Counted from the first letter of the stretch, positions 10,201-22,500 are shown. The stretch is DNA of 60,000 nucleotides from Antedon mediterranea (GCF_964355755.1 NC_092680.1:17401001-17461000), one strand, 5' to 3'. Program-made: numbers and translations. Notes: generated by a model from the letters alone, not told the origin.

Positions 10201-12047
10201 TTGTTTTCCTCTTTAGGAATGTTGTATTACAAATGGGTCTCTATGTACATCAATTCCAAAAATGCTCAACATTCTCTATGACAATGATACATTACATGAA
10301 CAGGTCATAGTTCATTGGTTCAAAAAGATTCCTTTAAACGACTCTGCAATCCTACAACAGCTTAGGAAGAATGTAAGTACTGTTAAACCTACAATATATT
10401 TAGTCGTTGATGTGATAGATTAGATTTTATTATGAGGCAACCAGAAATAGATTTAAAACATCCTTAATGGACATTCCAAACCAATACCTTTGACCATAGA
10501 GATATTATAGTGAACTATAATATCTCTATGCTTTGACTAAACAGTGATGTAGCATCAAGAAGTTATCAGGTTTTTGCAAGAAAAAGGAACAATCTCTGTT
10601 TAAGCCACTGGGTTGTCAAAGGCATCTGTGAAAAAGTGGTCAAGTTGAAACCTTACCAACCATACTGGTGGCTACAGCCCTGCTAAACTAATGTCATGAT
10701 CAATAATTATGGAAATACAGAACCCTGCCTTACACCTTTATTAAGTAGGCCTACTATGAAAGAGGCGAAAGTATGTTTTAATACTACAGTGAACCTCTAT
10801 TAATTAAATGAGGGAAAGGAATTCAAAGGACATCCCTATTAAAGGAACACATTGTTGGCTCCTAAAAGTGTCCTTTTAAAGATGTATTGTCCCCCAAAAA
10901 CATGAAAAATTTTGATTAATTAAATCAGACTTTGAATAGGTTATTTTGTAGCTTAATAAGTTAACCACTTCTGTAGACAAAATAATGTTTTCACTTATAA
11001 AATGACAAAAATAAATGGTTAAATTCAACCAAAGGCTGGCAGCCAATTTGGCTATTCATTGCTTTAAATTTTTTTTCAGGTAAATACATTTGTTTTAAAT
11101 CCAATTTTTGGTCAAAGTGGATAAATATTATGTGACATTAAAATAGCATATTCAACACAAAAAAATTGTTTCAGGAGGACAATACATCTTTAAGCGAACA
11201 CCTTGTTGGCTCTTAAAAGTGTCCTCTTAATAGGTGTTGCTGAAGCTCAATGTTGTTGTCAACTATAGAGGCATCTTATCATGTTAAAACTAAATAAATG
11301 AGATACTATTTTTAAAAAATAATATAAATGCAAATTACGGATTTTGTTGACTGTACCATGGTTGTCTTTAATTAATTACTACCTATTGTATATGATTATT
11401 ATCAAGGTCACATGAGTTTCTAATTGGAGTAGGATTGATTGAGGAAACTTGTATTGTATTTGATTAAAAATATTACTTACATAATACACATACTTTTGTC
11501 ATGTTTTGCTTGCCATAGGCAAACATTTGATCATATTTGTTATCAAATACAATACAAACACGGCTTTACCACGTTGACACACCCGTTCGTGACAGGTCAC
11601 TGAAGATAACCAACGTTAGGCCTGGTTAGATGGGAGACCATCTGGGAATATCAAGTGCTTTATATGGAACTGGGGTCCCATTATGCATTTGAAATCAGCA
11701 CTGCTGACTGACTCTTATGGCAACCCCTGCATCTAGTATCTACCTCAGTCCTATTGACCCATGCCTTTCCTCTGGTCAAGGTGGGCACTGGACAAGAGAA
11801 GCCTTTGATCAATGTTAGAACCAATCAAGGTGCTTTCAACAGTCCTAGCTTAGTTTCATCCATCATTCAGATAAATGTAAAAGTATTTGACATTGTAGTT
11901 CACGACAGTTGTCAACCATAAACATAAACAAGCAAATCTTGAAAATGATATTTTTAAACACTATCTTAAATAATTTATTTGCAGGTCCAACCTTTTATCA
12001 CATGGCTAGAAGAAGCTGAAGAGGAAACAGACAGCGAAGAAGATTAG
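1299..12047 (+). CDS. EIF2B5: translation initiation factor eIF2B subunit epsilon, complete 15-exon gene
   Basis: Catalytic subunit of the eIF2B guanine-nucleotide exchange factor, which recharges eIF2 with GTP in the cytosol. Exons: 1299-1427, 2642-2766, 3076-3261, 3914-4085, 4702-4857, 5338-5423, 5813-5926, 6473-6573, 7198-7343, 7782-8019, 8553-8654, 8856-9073, 9293-9373, 10217-10372, 11985-12047. All phases join to 690 aa (human about 721). Residues 20-255 form the nucleotidyltransferase-like domain ([43 protein letters not shown]). Residues 310-420 form the left-handed beta-helix hexapeptides ([29 protein letters not shown]). Residues about 425-515 are acidic. Residues 519-690 are the W2/eIF5C HEAT domain, ending [17 protein letters not shown] as in orthologues. 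The ATG at 1299 matches the family start. The exon-12 donor (CCG|gttggt) is weak. Introns carry many MITEs and SINEs. The identification is secure; individual splice sites are by eye. Confidence 0.97.
1697..2199. mobile_element. pogo/Tigger-like MITE with TA target duplication
   Basis: About 503 bp with perfect terminal inverted repeats CAGTCAACTCTCCCAATACC / GGTATTGGGAGAGTTGACTG, flanked on both sides by TA (1695-1696 and 2200-2201). The inside carries repeated TCCGGTTTT words and no transposase ORF. TA duplication and a CAG start are typical of pogo-type elements, so this is most likely a non-autonomous derivative. Confidence 0.8.
2203..2523. mobile_element. MITE family B, copy 1 (GATGTATTGTCCC ends)
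   Basis: Begins TAAAGATGTATTGTCCC and ends GGGACAATACATCTTTA, giving 16-17 bp terminal inverted repeats. The internal sequence includes GGCTGGCAGCCAATTTG, shared with copies at 10877-11192 and 16284-16890 and, in decayed form, 7497-7722. No coding capacity. Confidence 0.8.
3739..3857. mobile_element. MITE family A, partial copy (right end)
   Basis: Shares the body words GTGATGTGCC, ATGATGATGTCATATCACTA and CATATTTGGGCACATCACAC with the other family A copies, and the right end GTTTGATAGTATAGACCGTG. The left terminal repeat is missing. Lies in EIF2B5 intron 3. Confidence 0.75.
4469..4592. mobile_element. MITE family A copy
   Basis: Begins AAAGCGCTGTCTACACAATC and contains the typical GATATCACTACCATATTTGG-like core and GGGCACATCACAC. 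The right terminal repeat has decayed to TATAGTGTAGA. Lies in EIF2B5 intron 4. Confidence 0.8.
5052..5194. mobile_element. MITE family A copy, near intact
   Basis: Terminal inverted repeats AAAGCTCTGTCTACACTATC and TGATAGTGTAGACAGAGTCT flank the family core of repeated CATATATGGACATGATGATG and TACCATATTT words. Lies in EIF2B5 intron 5. Confidence 0.85.
5510..5665 (-). mobile_element. tRNA-derived SINE family 1, copy 1
   Basis: Read on the minus strand it has a tRNA-like head with an A-box-like TGGCTTGATGGTTA (complement of 5642-5655) and a B box GGTTCAAGTCC (complement of 5601-5611). An unrelated body follows (CAGTGTCAGGACTTTTTCTA ... CTCCCAAAGACTTGTAATAAG). The same unit recurs at 20690-20838 and 27072-27160. 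It does not fold as a functional tRNA end to end, so I call it a SINE. Confidence 0.75.
6060..6440. repeat. repeat with reiterated GGGCTTCTTTTCGAGA words
   Basis: The 16-bp word GGGCTTCTTTTCGAGA and variants occur near 6087, 6104, 6148, 6396 and 6412, with an inverted form (AAAAGAAGCCCAT) near 6350. The block ends at TTTTACAGTA just before EIF2B5 exon 8. It looks like the end structures of a decayed DNA transposon, family unknown. Confidence 0.5.
6650..6838 (-). mobile_element. tRNA-derived SINE family 2, copy 1
   Basis: On the minus strand it starts with a Leu/Ser-tRNA-like head: GAGTGGCCGAGCAGTTAC as A box and GGGTTCAAGGCTCACTTGCT as B-box arm. The body follows with ATGGTTCTGGTGGTAGATTG, ACCATAGGTCAGGTGTACAC and CCTAGTACTCTCCC. 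The body matches 36770-37103 and 37705-38003. Confidence 0.72.
6903..7083. mobile_element. MITE family C (ACGCAAGGACGT), copy 1
   Basis: About 180 bp, almost a full palindrome. The left end AAGCGTGGTTCCCACTAGAG pairs with the right end TCTAGTGGGAACCAAGCTT. Inside, ACGCAACGCAAGGACGTAAC is mirrored by ACGTCCTTGCGTTACGTT. Lies in EIF2B5 intron 8. It is the reverse complement of the copy at 9716-9893. Confidence 0.85.
7497..7722. mobile_element. decayed MITE family B copy
   Basis: Aligns by eye to the interior of the copy at 2203-2523 (TTTTAATAAAGTGAATCACT, AAACCCATTGACTAACAGCT, GGCATATTCAACAAAAG). The termini are lost. Ends just before EIF2B5 exon 10. Confidence 0.6.
8291..8475. mobile_element. 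MITE family A, longest intact copy
   Basis: Ends TAAGCTCTCTCTAGACTATC and GATAGTGTAGACAGAGCTTT. The core has tandem GTGATATGCCCAAATATGGT-type units, then GACATCATCATG and GGGCACATCACATTTTTTGTC. Lies in EIF2B5 intron 10. Confidence 0.85.
8709..8831. mobile_element. MITE family A, short copy
   Basis: Begins with a degraded terminus (ATGCTCTGTCAGCAATATC) and ends TTTTGATAGTTTACACAGAA, with the core shortened. It sits about 25 bp upstream of EIF2B5 exon 12, close to the branch-point region. Confidence 0.7.
9716..9893. mobile_element. MITE family C (ACGCAAGGACGT), copy 2
   Basis: Begins AAGCTTGGTTCCCACTAGAA and ends CTAGTGGGAACCACGCTT. It is inverted relative to the copy at 6903-7083 and highly similar to it. 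Lies in EIF2B5 intron 13. No ORF. Confidence 0.85.
10785..11245. mobile_element. decayed element interrupted by a nested family B MITE
   Basis: The outer repeat (CAGTGAACCTCTATTAAT ... GTTGGCTCCTAAAAGTGTCC before the insertion, CTTGTTGGCTCTTAAAAGTG after it) is interrupted at 10877-11192 by a family B MITE. The outer sequence is related to pieces at about 22180-22290 and 43635-43785 (CAACAAAGTGTC, CCTCTATTAAGG). Confidence 0.6.
10877..11192. mobile_element. MITE family B, copy 2 (nested)
   Basis: Starts TAAAGATGTATTGTCCCCC and ends GGAGGACAATACATCTTTAA. The interior (AAATCAGACTTTGAATAGG, GGCTGGCAGCCAATTTGGCT) matches copy 1. Confidence 0.8.
11590..11935 (+). mobile_element. 5S-rRNA-derived SINE, copy 1
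   Basis: The head shows the 5S rRNA internal promoter region (GGCCTGGTTAGATGGGAGACC ... TGGGAATATCAAGTGCT), with a deletion inside the box relative to true 5S. A tail then matches the copy at 26640-26945 (TATATGGAACTG, CCTTTCCTCTGGTCAAGGT, CACTGGACAAGAGAAGCC, CATCCATCATTCAGAT). A functional 5S gene would lack this shared tail. Lies in EIF2B5 intron 14. Confidence 0.8.
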
Positions 12048-13515
12048 GTTTTTTGAATTTCTAAGGATAATAATGATTAACATGAACACTAAACAATAGT
12101 TAAACAAGTAAAAGACGGGGCTGGAACACATAACATGATCTGCACAATTTAAATGCTTGGAACTAACTTATACAGGTACTTAATGTCAGATGTAAATCAG
12201 GATTTGTTATGATGGTAAATTCATCAAATGCTGGCAATACATCCCAAAAAACTGCTCCAGTCTCTATTAAGGGTATACATACTACCAAGTAGCTCATGTA
12301 ATATTCAAATTTCTGTTTTGCATAATATGAATAAATCCGAATGTCTTTTTAAAAGGATGTGTACAGATTTTTTTATTATACATATATATTATGTGTATAA
12401 AGCTCTGTCTACACTATCTAACAAGTTCGACAAAAATTGTGTCATGTGCCTAAATATGGTATTGATATGACATCATCATGTCCATATACAGTACATATAT
12501 TTTTTGTCACATAAAGTTTGATGGTGTAGACAGACTTTATTTTATAATGACATTGTCGTTGCTCACACACAGCAGGCAACAATTATGTTGAGATATATAC
12601 TATATATATACATTGTACTACACATCAACAACCTATTCGACTTATTTTTTATTGTATTTTATTTTATTTTGTAAAATAATAATTTTGTTATAAATAATTT
12701 CATAAAGTCTTTTTATATGTCACGTGTGATGCTTTTTTTTTATTATGACATATCGGTAAAACCAAATCGTTAAAAATGTAGAAAATAAGAAGAAGAGGAA
12801 GAAGCCTAATAATAAACAAAATAAAATTCTTAATAACCTTCCACCTTAAAAACCGGCAATTAAATCAATGCTCTACAATTTATTATCAATAATTATAATT
12901 TTGTGAATAATTTAATTTATTTACATCATGCTTTATATGGAAATCTAGGAATGAACATTGTTTGTGCTTTACACAAATTGTTTCATTTTAAAAATAATAT
13001 ACGTTTTAAGATATAATAAAACTAAATAATGCTAAAAAAAAAAAAAAAATGCTAAATAAAAGAAAAAATTACATACAAACTTGTAGGGGAAAACGAAAAA
13101 ACATGAATAGCGCCATCTATTTAGTGGATAGTTTTAACTACCAAAAACTTAAGTACAGTATTCGTACGTAACGATGGAAATTGATGCACAAATTAAATAC
13201 ACAAAGAGCGTACACGTGGTTTCAGGACTGGACTTTCTTTTTTATTTTAATTTTTTAAAAGATATCTGTCAGTGTATTTGAGTGATAATTATATAGTTGC
13301 TTTTTTAAAAATTGGTGTACCTTCTGAGAGAAATGTAAGACATGCTTGGATGAGTTCTTATTATTTACATAATCAATGACATCACCGCCTCCTCAAAGGC
13401 AGCAGGTTGGTAAACATTCGACCGTTCGACGAGTGGAGTGGAATTATACGGATGATTTGCAATGAGATTTTCTATTTAATCATGTTGAATAAGGTGTGCT
13501 AACATCAGGAAAAGG
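12048..13515 (+). other. EIF2B5 3'UTR and intergenic spacer to EPB41L4A
   Basis: No coding region. Candidate polyadenylation signals AATAAA lie at 12330-12335 and 12811-12816. A family A MITE sits at 12399-12539. The last few hundred bases before 13516 should hold the EPB41L4A promoter and 5'UTR, but I see no diagnostic element. Confidence 0.6.
12399..12539. mobile_element. MITE family A copy
   Basis: Ends AAAGCTCTGTCTACACTATC and GATGGTGTAGACAGACTTTA; core ATATGGTATTGATATGACAT. It lies just downstream of the first EIF2B5 polyadenylation signal, so it may fall inside longer 3'UTR forms. Confidence 0.82.
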
Positions 13516-16500
13516 ATGGATTGTTTCAGACGTAAACAGAGAGATTATTTTTGTTGTATCAAGCTATTAGACGAAACAGAAATCACCCAAGATATACAGG
13601 TACGTAGGCCTCTGTTCTGAGATATTTTGACAAGGTAGTCTAAGGACGCTTGAAACGGCGCTCTTTCCCCTTGAGTGAACATTGAGCCGTGGTGGTATAA
13701 TAGAGAGGTGTGTGGTATTTAGGCATACGAGGCTGATGACACTTGTTGGATTAGAGGGAGAGAGGGGCTAAGTTAAATTTAGTGTTATTATGGTTATGGT
13801 AGTGAAGAATTTATTGGCTAAATTAATAATTATGCCTTGCCCTTACTCTGCCTCATCAGGGGAGGGGAGATTCATTAAAAAATGTTAATTCATGCAAAAA
13901 TACAACATTTATTTTAATAAAATAAAAAGCCAAATGTGTTTTTTAATTTTCTTTTAAATTTTTAAATTAGTTTTTAATAAAAAATGCTTATTAAGTGTCT
14001 GTTAAATTATATTTTACAGTAGTTTGTTACAGGAGTACATAGTTAATATACAGTATTATTATTTATTATTAATATTAAATAAAATATAAGTTTTTTTGCC
14101 AAAGAGTGAAACATCAAACTGCAACATGCAAGAATTGTGAAAAGTAATAATAAATATGTAAACACATCCACATAAGGATATTGTGACTTGAAATACCTAC
14201 AGGTATGATCTAATATGCAATATATTTGTTAAACTGGCTATTAACAACAAGAGTTCCAGGTGAAACCTAGGCTACTGCATGACTATGATTAATTCAAATT
14301 ATTACAGTACGGTATATACTGTACTATTGTGAATTATAAATTAAAATATGGTAAAATGAGTCATACTTTATGTTATCATTTTCCGATTTATTAATATAGA
14401 AATTCTGTTCCATGTACAGTATCTATCATGCAGGTGTACTGTAGATACAGTAATAACTTCACACTTCCCCCTGAATTAGTTAAAACCTCAAAATTTTGAA
14501 CTAATAATCCCCCCCCCCCTTCCCTTGCTGTTGCTAAAAAAATAAGGAAAATTATATACAGTGTTTTATTACCAATTATTTCATTGATAGCAAACCATTT
14601 CAACCTGGCCTTTAGAAATTAAGCAAACAGTATTCACAAGGAAAGAAAATCCTAATAAATATTTGTGTGTGCTTTTGTTCACCGTTCTTTTCACAGTGTA
14701 AACCTGTTGTTATCTTGTCAGACTTTTTCTATTATTCTGAATATCCTAATCATTTAGAAACTCTAATTTACAATCTGATATTGTCCTGATGATAAAGCAC
14801 AAGTCACAGGTGATAGGGTTGTTAAATCAGCATGTAAGGTTACAAGTTCGAGTCGTCAAAGTAACTATAAAATCTACAGACATTCCTAATTCTGTTTATC
14901 TGCCTACTCATTTTATCTAGTTCCCTAGGTTATAGCAAATCTAACTGTAGACCTCACCAAGATAAATTACAACTTACAAGTTCAAGTCCTCAAAGTAACT
15001 ATAAAATCTGTAGACATTCCTAATTCTGTTTATCTGCCTACTCATTTTTATTATCTAGTTCCCTAGGTTATAGCAAATTTAACTGTAGATCTCACCAAGA
15101 TAAATTACCCAGCCAGCCTAGGTTTCAATTTGTGGATGACAAACATTGTGGTGGCCAGAGGCAATACCTAATTATCAATCCTAGCTCCCATTTCCGATGA
15201 TGTAATTTATTAAGGTTATGTTCACACACGCAAACTAACAGTCAGCATTATTCCGTCAAGAAAAAAGTTCAAGGTACAGTATCATAACTGTATAGTGTTT
15301 CTCTTTTTACTTGAGTGTCCATTGTCAACACTGTCTATTGGTCAGTTTGTTTGCTCACTGGACATAACATGGAACGTTGGTAAACTATCTGTTTGAAAAT
15401 GGAAAGATAATACTACTGGTAAATTTACTGACTATATAGCCAGGGTATTTTGAAGTGGTTCTTCAGGCAAAGTACACCCTGGACAGTCTTTTACCCTGTG
15501 ATGTACTACCATAATGTCCTATAGTTGCTGTCAGTGTTTGTTCTTCCTTGTTAAAATACTACTGATTCAGTTCTTTTCACCATTGACGCCACTACTGTGT
15601 GTTCCATGGTTTTTATTTTGCCAAATTTGCTCAGTTTTGGTAGTAATAAAAATGCTTCCACTGTGGGAACTTGCTGTCCTTCTGATGTTGATTAGCAATT
15701 AGCAGCCTAAAGACGAGTATACTTAGTAAAGCCATTTAGTAAACCTATAGGCCTAACTGAGTGTCTTCTGATTAATTAAAGATTGACAAAGTTTAAATAA
15801 ACAAATTTAAAATTAATTTTTAAAATGCTCATAGGCACCAAAAGGGTACTTGTCAACCCACCTCCTCCTCAAGTGTCTTAAAAAAATTGTAACAAATCTC
15901 CATCAATTAATAATAATACAGTACTAATTATTAATATTCAAAAGTAATTCACAATTGATAGATAAATTTCTCTGCACTGTAGTACAGTCGTTAATGTTTT
16001 ATTGTGTGCACACTGTTTATACGATGTAACCGATAAATAAGATATCACTATTTCTAAATAAATGACACCATGGCTCAACATAATTAGCCTAGAAATGTCT
16101 TTGTTACCTGTTACCTATGGAAGTCATTGTTACCATGGTAACATCATCACCTACGTATGCTAATTTATCATATACCTGCAGGTAATGCTGCAATGCAATC
16201 ATTAGTATTGTTCGTGGAATCCATTTGCAGTCGACCATATTAAACAATTTAAATGGAAAAAAAAATGAATTTTAACATAAATTGAAGATGTATTGTCCCC
16301 CTTAAAACTTTTTTCACGCTGCTGCTCTAGCCCGCTACGTCACACGAGATGACTCATTCATTAGATGAAATCAAGCAGCTTTATAGTACTACACTTTGAC
16401 ATTTTTGTTAAAATGGAAACTCCACTATAATTTATTGGTACCACCTGTTGAATCCAAAAACGGCTGAGAAAAGAGTCTAACGACAAATCCCAAAGCATTC

Positions 16501-19500
16501 TGGTATTTATGAGTCCCATGATATAATTCGCTGTCAGATAATCATTGAATTATTATCAAAACAGTCCATTGAAGTTTTTGTTTGTAATAGGATACTTGAA
16601 GTATCTAGGCGTGATGAAGTGACCCCCAGACTTGACCTTAGCAATAACAATAAGCGAGCAGCGTTTTTTGTAAGAAATATTCTTGTTTAATATGCCCATT
16701 TTACTGTCACAATACTTATTCACTTTTACCAAAAATTGGATAAAAAAAAAACCTGAAAAACTGTAATTAAGTTAAGTTGGCTGGCAGCCAATGGGTTTTT
16801 GGTTAAAATTAATGGTTTATTTTGTCATTTTATAAATGAAAATTTTATTAATTAATTGACTCCCAAAATAAGAAAAACTTTTTATGCTGCCGGCCATAAT
16901 TTGTACATGGACAGCTAACAAGGACTATACTGTATTTCTCATCGCTCATTATAGAATGAGCTTAATTTTGTTAACCAAGACAAACGATGATACGATATTA
17001 TTTATTGTCATTTTAATAACAACGAGGTACAACTGAAATTTCGTTGGTTTTTTTATTTACATACATTTAAAATGATGATAGAAAATGAATAAATTGATAA
17101 GTCTAGACCAAGTTCTCTACACCTCACTGCTTTTGTCTTTGATAAAGGTATGTTTGTATGCCTACTGTATAAAAGGTATGCCACTGTCAGCACATCAATA
17201 ATTTGCTCACTGTAAAGTTATAAATAACAATTGGTTTTAAATTAAGTGCAACACCTAATCATTATTGATATTCAATATTTCTGTTTTGCAAATTCTCTCT
17301 CACTATACAGACTACAGCTTTATGGGGTATTGTTTAATAAAAGATCAAAGATATTTAAAAAGAATAGAATTAAATGACCAAGGCTCTTGTGTATGTGTCA
17401 GTGGCATCAATAGAGAACAAAGGAGAATTTCTTTGTTTCTTTTATAGCTTTTTTCTTAAAGTTTAAAATATACTCTGTTATTGTAAATTGAATGAAATAA
17501 ATGAAACTAGGATATGACTAAGTAAGATATTTAAATGGGTATTTTATATTGTTTTAATTTAAGTACAGTAAAACAGTGATCATCTCTATCATGGATATTA
17601 TTATTAATCAATCTTTTTAGCTTCTATAAATTAGGGCTTGGTTTCCACCAGGAGGCAACACAGTTAAGGTAATTGAACCATTCATTACAAGTGCACAATT
17701 TGGATGGTTCATCGCACCTTGTGGAAACACCAAACTTCAGATAAAAATGTTATTGGTATGGTTAAGCTTTTTTCTTACTAATCTGTTGGACACAATGTTA
17801 AAGAGGTTTGACCAATAAAAAAAAATCAGTAATTGTTCAGTCAATCATACAATGAATTAGATAGGAATAAAATAATATTAATCTTTTTCTTATAAAAAGA
17901 CAAATTACAGGTACAATATTTTTATGTAGAAAATTTTGTTTCTTGCTTGTTATCCAAAATGTATGATATTTTCAGAGTAATAATTGAAAAGATAGGTATA
18001 CATTAATTGATGACCATCCCATAAATTATACAAATACACACCACCAAGAAGAAACAAGTTCATTTTCAGTTGGTTTTTGTATAAAATCGTATCTTTTCAT
18101 AATTTCCAATAAATTTTTAATTTCCGCAGTGCCATGCATTGTATACAGTATTCATGTATTCATTATTCCTTTATAATTATAGATACGATTAGAAAGAACA
18201 TATTATTTGAAACCTAGCACCGTTGGATTTACTTTAGGCTATTATTTTTCCTTCAGTCAAATCCATTTGCTCGAGAAAGTAGTTTAAGAGTTATTGCATT
18301 CGTTTATTGATTGCAAATATATCTTGTATTGAATTTCTGAAACTAATGATGTAGGAATTAATGAGTAAAATCAGCGGGAAAGTAAATCTTTAAGAATCAC
18401 ATTCATTTATAAATATGCAGAATAAAAGAATACGAGTAAAAGAAAATTCTGTTGAGATACTGTAGTTAGAATTGATTGATTAAAAATAACATGTTAGGAA
18501 GTACTATTCATAGATACTGTACTGTAGGAGAATTGTTAGTAAACTTTTCCTATAAAGGACTTTCTGAAAACAGAAAACTCTCCCAAAACCAGACTTTTCT
18601 TGAGGTCCAAAGGTTCCAAATTAGTTTTACCATTGAAACACTTTCTGAATATTAACAGACTTTCCAGTAAACTGGAAATATTACTAGCCCAAGAGTGTCC
18701 GTTGTTGGGCAAGTTAGGTGTACAGGTATTTTAGTTTTACAGCAGTGAATACGGCCACTGGTCACCTGGCCATATTTCCATCCAACTCAGTATCACCAGC
18801 TGCTTTATTGTTGATCATACAATTTTTTATTAACGTTCTTTTTAATATCAAATATCTGTGTGCATATAATCCTTAAAATTACACAATGTAATTAGTTCCT
18901 TTTTGATACCATTTAGACGTGTTCACACCATGCTATATAAGTTCTAACAATAAGTCATTATAGATTTTATAAAGCATGCATAATTGAAACATTTTTCACA
19001 ATGAAAAAAAAAATAACAAAAATAGCTTCATTGTTCATTTTTCTGAAGTTTATTTTCTATTTTGACATTCCGTTTAAGCAGACTATTACAATAAGAACAA
19101 AGGAGAGGTCACACTTACTTAGTAACTAATTCAGGCAATGTTTATAAAAATTACTTTGCTTGGATAAAGTTGTTCTTAGATTGTTATCGCTCGAATATTA
19201 GTTAACTGAGCCATCTGTGCATAACTATAAAGCATGAGGAGAAAGAATAGAGTTTTACAATTGTAAATCTAGACACAAAGCTAAGTCTTTGTTCTAATCT
19301 GTCTGAGTTTATACAGGTAAATTTAGCTAGAGGGTTGAACTTGTCAAACAATAACATACCATGCTGTTTATGGAAGTAAACTCTAATCAAATACAATTTC
19401 AAAGTTGCCATGACTGCTTTTGTCGTGACTGTTCAAGATAATTCCATTGCATGCATTGTTTTTGTTTTTTTTACAATTTAGTGCAAACCTTATATTTATT

Positions 19501-22500
19501 TTTGATATTTTCTTTGTATTTTGTTTATTAGTATTTAATTTGTTGTTTTAAAAACAAATTAAATTAAACAAATATGAATGCTAATAATAATAAGTTATCT
19601 TTGCCAGATGATTGTAACTGTACTGTAAGTCTGTATGTAAACGGTCTCCCATATTACAGTAAACTTTAAATAAATTTATTTAAATTTGACTCTTCCTGAA
19701 TAACACATTGCCTAAAACGAACTGGTTTGAACCATCAAGAATGAAATCAATTTTTGGTTTTAGAGCTGTATTTAAAACAAAACAAAACAAATTTTTATGA
19801 CCGTTTTTATTTGTGAGGACTCACAAGCAAGAAAATTGGTTATTTAAAAGTTTGGAAAAATTGAATGATCATTACACTGTGATGATAATCAAAAAGTTTT
19901 GAATATTTTCATTAAAAAAAATGTTCAAATATTAAAATAGATTGCAATGGTTGGAATACAACATTATAAGTCAGGTCATAATCGTTGTATACTAATTACA
20001 ACTTACAAAGTAAAATGCCCGAAGGGACACATTTCTAATTTCTAATATCGTACATGAAGAGTTAAGGAATTCAGTAATTCCCCTGACTATCTTTTTACAG
20101 TGATAATCATAGCTTTTACTCTATCATTAATATTACACAGCCACTATGGTGACTCACACATTAGATAAAGGAATCGGAATAGTTTGTTTGATTGTGGAGG
20201 AAAATCATTATTCCATGCTTTTATTTCACTCTAAAGGGACATCTAATTTACAATAAGTTACTATTGTATTTAAAGGAAAAATTTTTAAGGGGCAAATTGT
20301 GCCAAATTTCAGAATTTGGATTGACAATTTTTAGTATGTAGGACACCCCTTCGTTTGCCACCTGAAAAAAAAAGTTTATGTGCGTTTTTTGCGTATATTT
20401 CGTGGCTAGATTACCTGGATAAACCATTTTTCATGAAAATTCTATTCCAAAGATGTGCGTGTCTTTCCATTATTTGTGTCAGTATGATATGAATACATAT
20501 CATGTATTGAAACACTGTTTTTCTATACTAAGTATTTGCTCCTTTTCCTTTTTTTTTACATTTTTAACGATAATAATTTATTTATTTATTTTTTTTTTTT
20601 TACTACCATATTTAATGAGGGTGATCCATCCAGCAATTGTTGATCATTAGGGACCCTCAGAGCTTCACAAGACAAACATATATACACAAGAAGATGCTCT
20701 ACATAAACAAAGTCTTATTACAAGTCTTTGGGAGTGGAGTTGTAATTTTGTCCTTAGAAAAAATCCTGACATGTGACGGGATTTGAACCCAGGACGCTTG
20801 GAGTGGTAGCCAAGCATCATAACCACCAAGCCACAAAATTGAAAAAAAAATGAAATTGAAACTGATTTCTACTGAAAAAAAATTCGCCAAGTATTTTACC
20901 GAGTAGACATTTTCCAAGTATGATTTTCCAAAATCAAATTGAAAGTTAATTATGATTATTAAAACTTGCAATCCTAATACAGTATGATGAACATTCATTG
21001 CACGTAACAGAATGTAAGGTTAATGGATAAGAATAATGTTGCAAGAATTACTGATAAATGGAAATGATAAGTAGGTGTGGACATGAATAATTGTTTGTTT
21101 TCAACGTTTGCAAGAATAATGGAGGTATATTTTTTGTTCCAGTTTAGCAACATGTACTGTAGATGCGGGACTATGCGGGACTAGACTCGTTTAGCAACAT
21201 GTACTGTAGATGCGGGACTAGACTCGTTTAGCAACATGTACTGTAGATGCGGGACTATGCGGGACTAGACTCGTTTAGCAACATGTAGGCCTACTGTAGA
21301 TGCGGGACTAGACTCTTGTCGTTAATTAACTACCAGCAGACCATCATCCAAAAGATGAGGCAATGAGAGTAAATCTTACCCAATTATTGTAGCACACTGG
21401 CCGGTCTTATATTCCAGTACCTAACTCTCTGTTTAAGGCTCTGTTTACACGATGAGGTGTACAATGTGACAAAATTTATGTCTGCACACATTTTTGTTTT
21501 AGTTTGCTGTTTATAATTTGAAGTAGCTATACCTACAATTTACATCAGTGTGAACATAACCTTTTATGGGTTTTAAACTACATTTTGCTAAAATACTCAA
21601 AATCTATTTATCTCATGCGAACTTTGACCTTTAGGCAGTTAATATTCAGATATGGAATTGAATCAAGTTCTTCCTTTACGGTATTAGCATTATTTTTCTG
21701 TTGCCATTAGTGTAGATTATGTTAAATACATGAGTAAGCTAACCAACTCCTTGATGTCACAGCATTACAAATAGAGTTTATTACAATCTCTTTGACACTT
21801 GCAACCGTTAAGTTCACATTAAATCGTGCTTGTTGTATCCTTGGGTATAATCCCACACCGCAGTAAGATTACCTTTCATCTACACGGACTTGCGAATGCT
21901 CTTCATGGAATTTGCTTCAGTGATTCTTGGATAGATCTTGCAGGATGATTTATCTGTTAGCATTTCATCATTCCTTATTAATTCCCTCGACTTGTAAAGG
22001 TGTGAATTATAATCACAGAGATTGTAATTAGTTTTATTGAATGTACAGTACACCGTACATGTAGTGTTTATACATACATAGGAATTCCACAAAATAATTC
22101 AGGTTTACTTTGTAGGCTTATTTCAAAGAGAATAAATGAATAAAAGTATAGACGTACAGTATAATAATCCCTATATATGGGAAACCTTCAGGATCCAACA
22201 AAGTGTCCCTTAAATAGGTTTTTCTCTAAAAAGGAGTAAAGTATAGGGCGGTATCTTCTGAATAGAGGTGTCTTTATTGTCCTCGTTCCATCCACTTCTT
22301 CTGGTGTGTTAAACTATTGGAGGGGACCTACTGTATCTTACTTTAGGATAAAAACTGTAGCATTTTTGTTTAACATAAATTTAAAAATTGCATTAAATAA
22401 ATTTATAACATTTATAAAAACACAAATGGCAATTATATTTTTAAAAAAGGCTACAGTAATTTACAAGAGTTGGATTAATACTGTAATTAGAAATTACACA

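Noticed and set aside
20699-20998. 99-aa minus-strand open frame
   Set aside because: It overlaps a SINE copy and AT-rich intron sequence and has no protein similarity.
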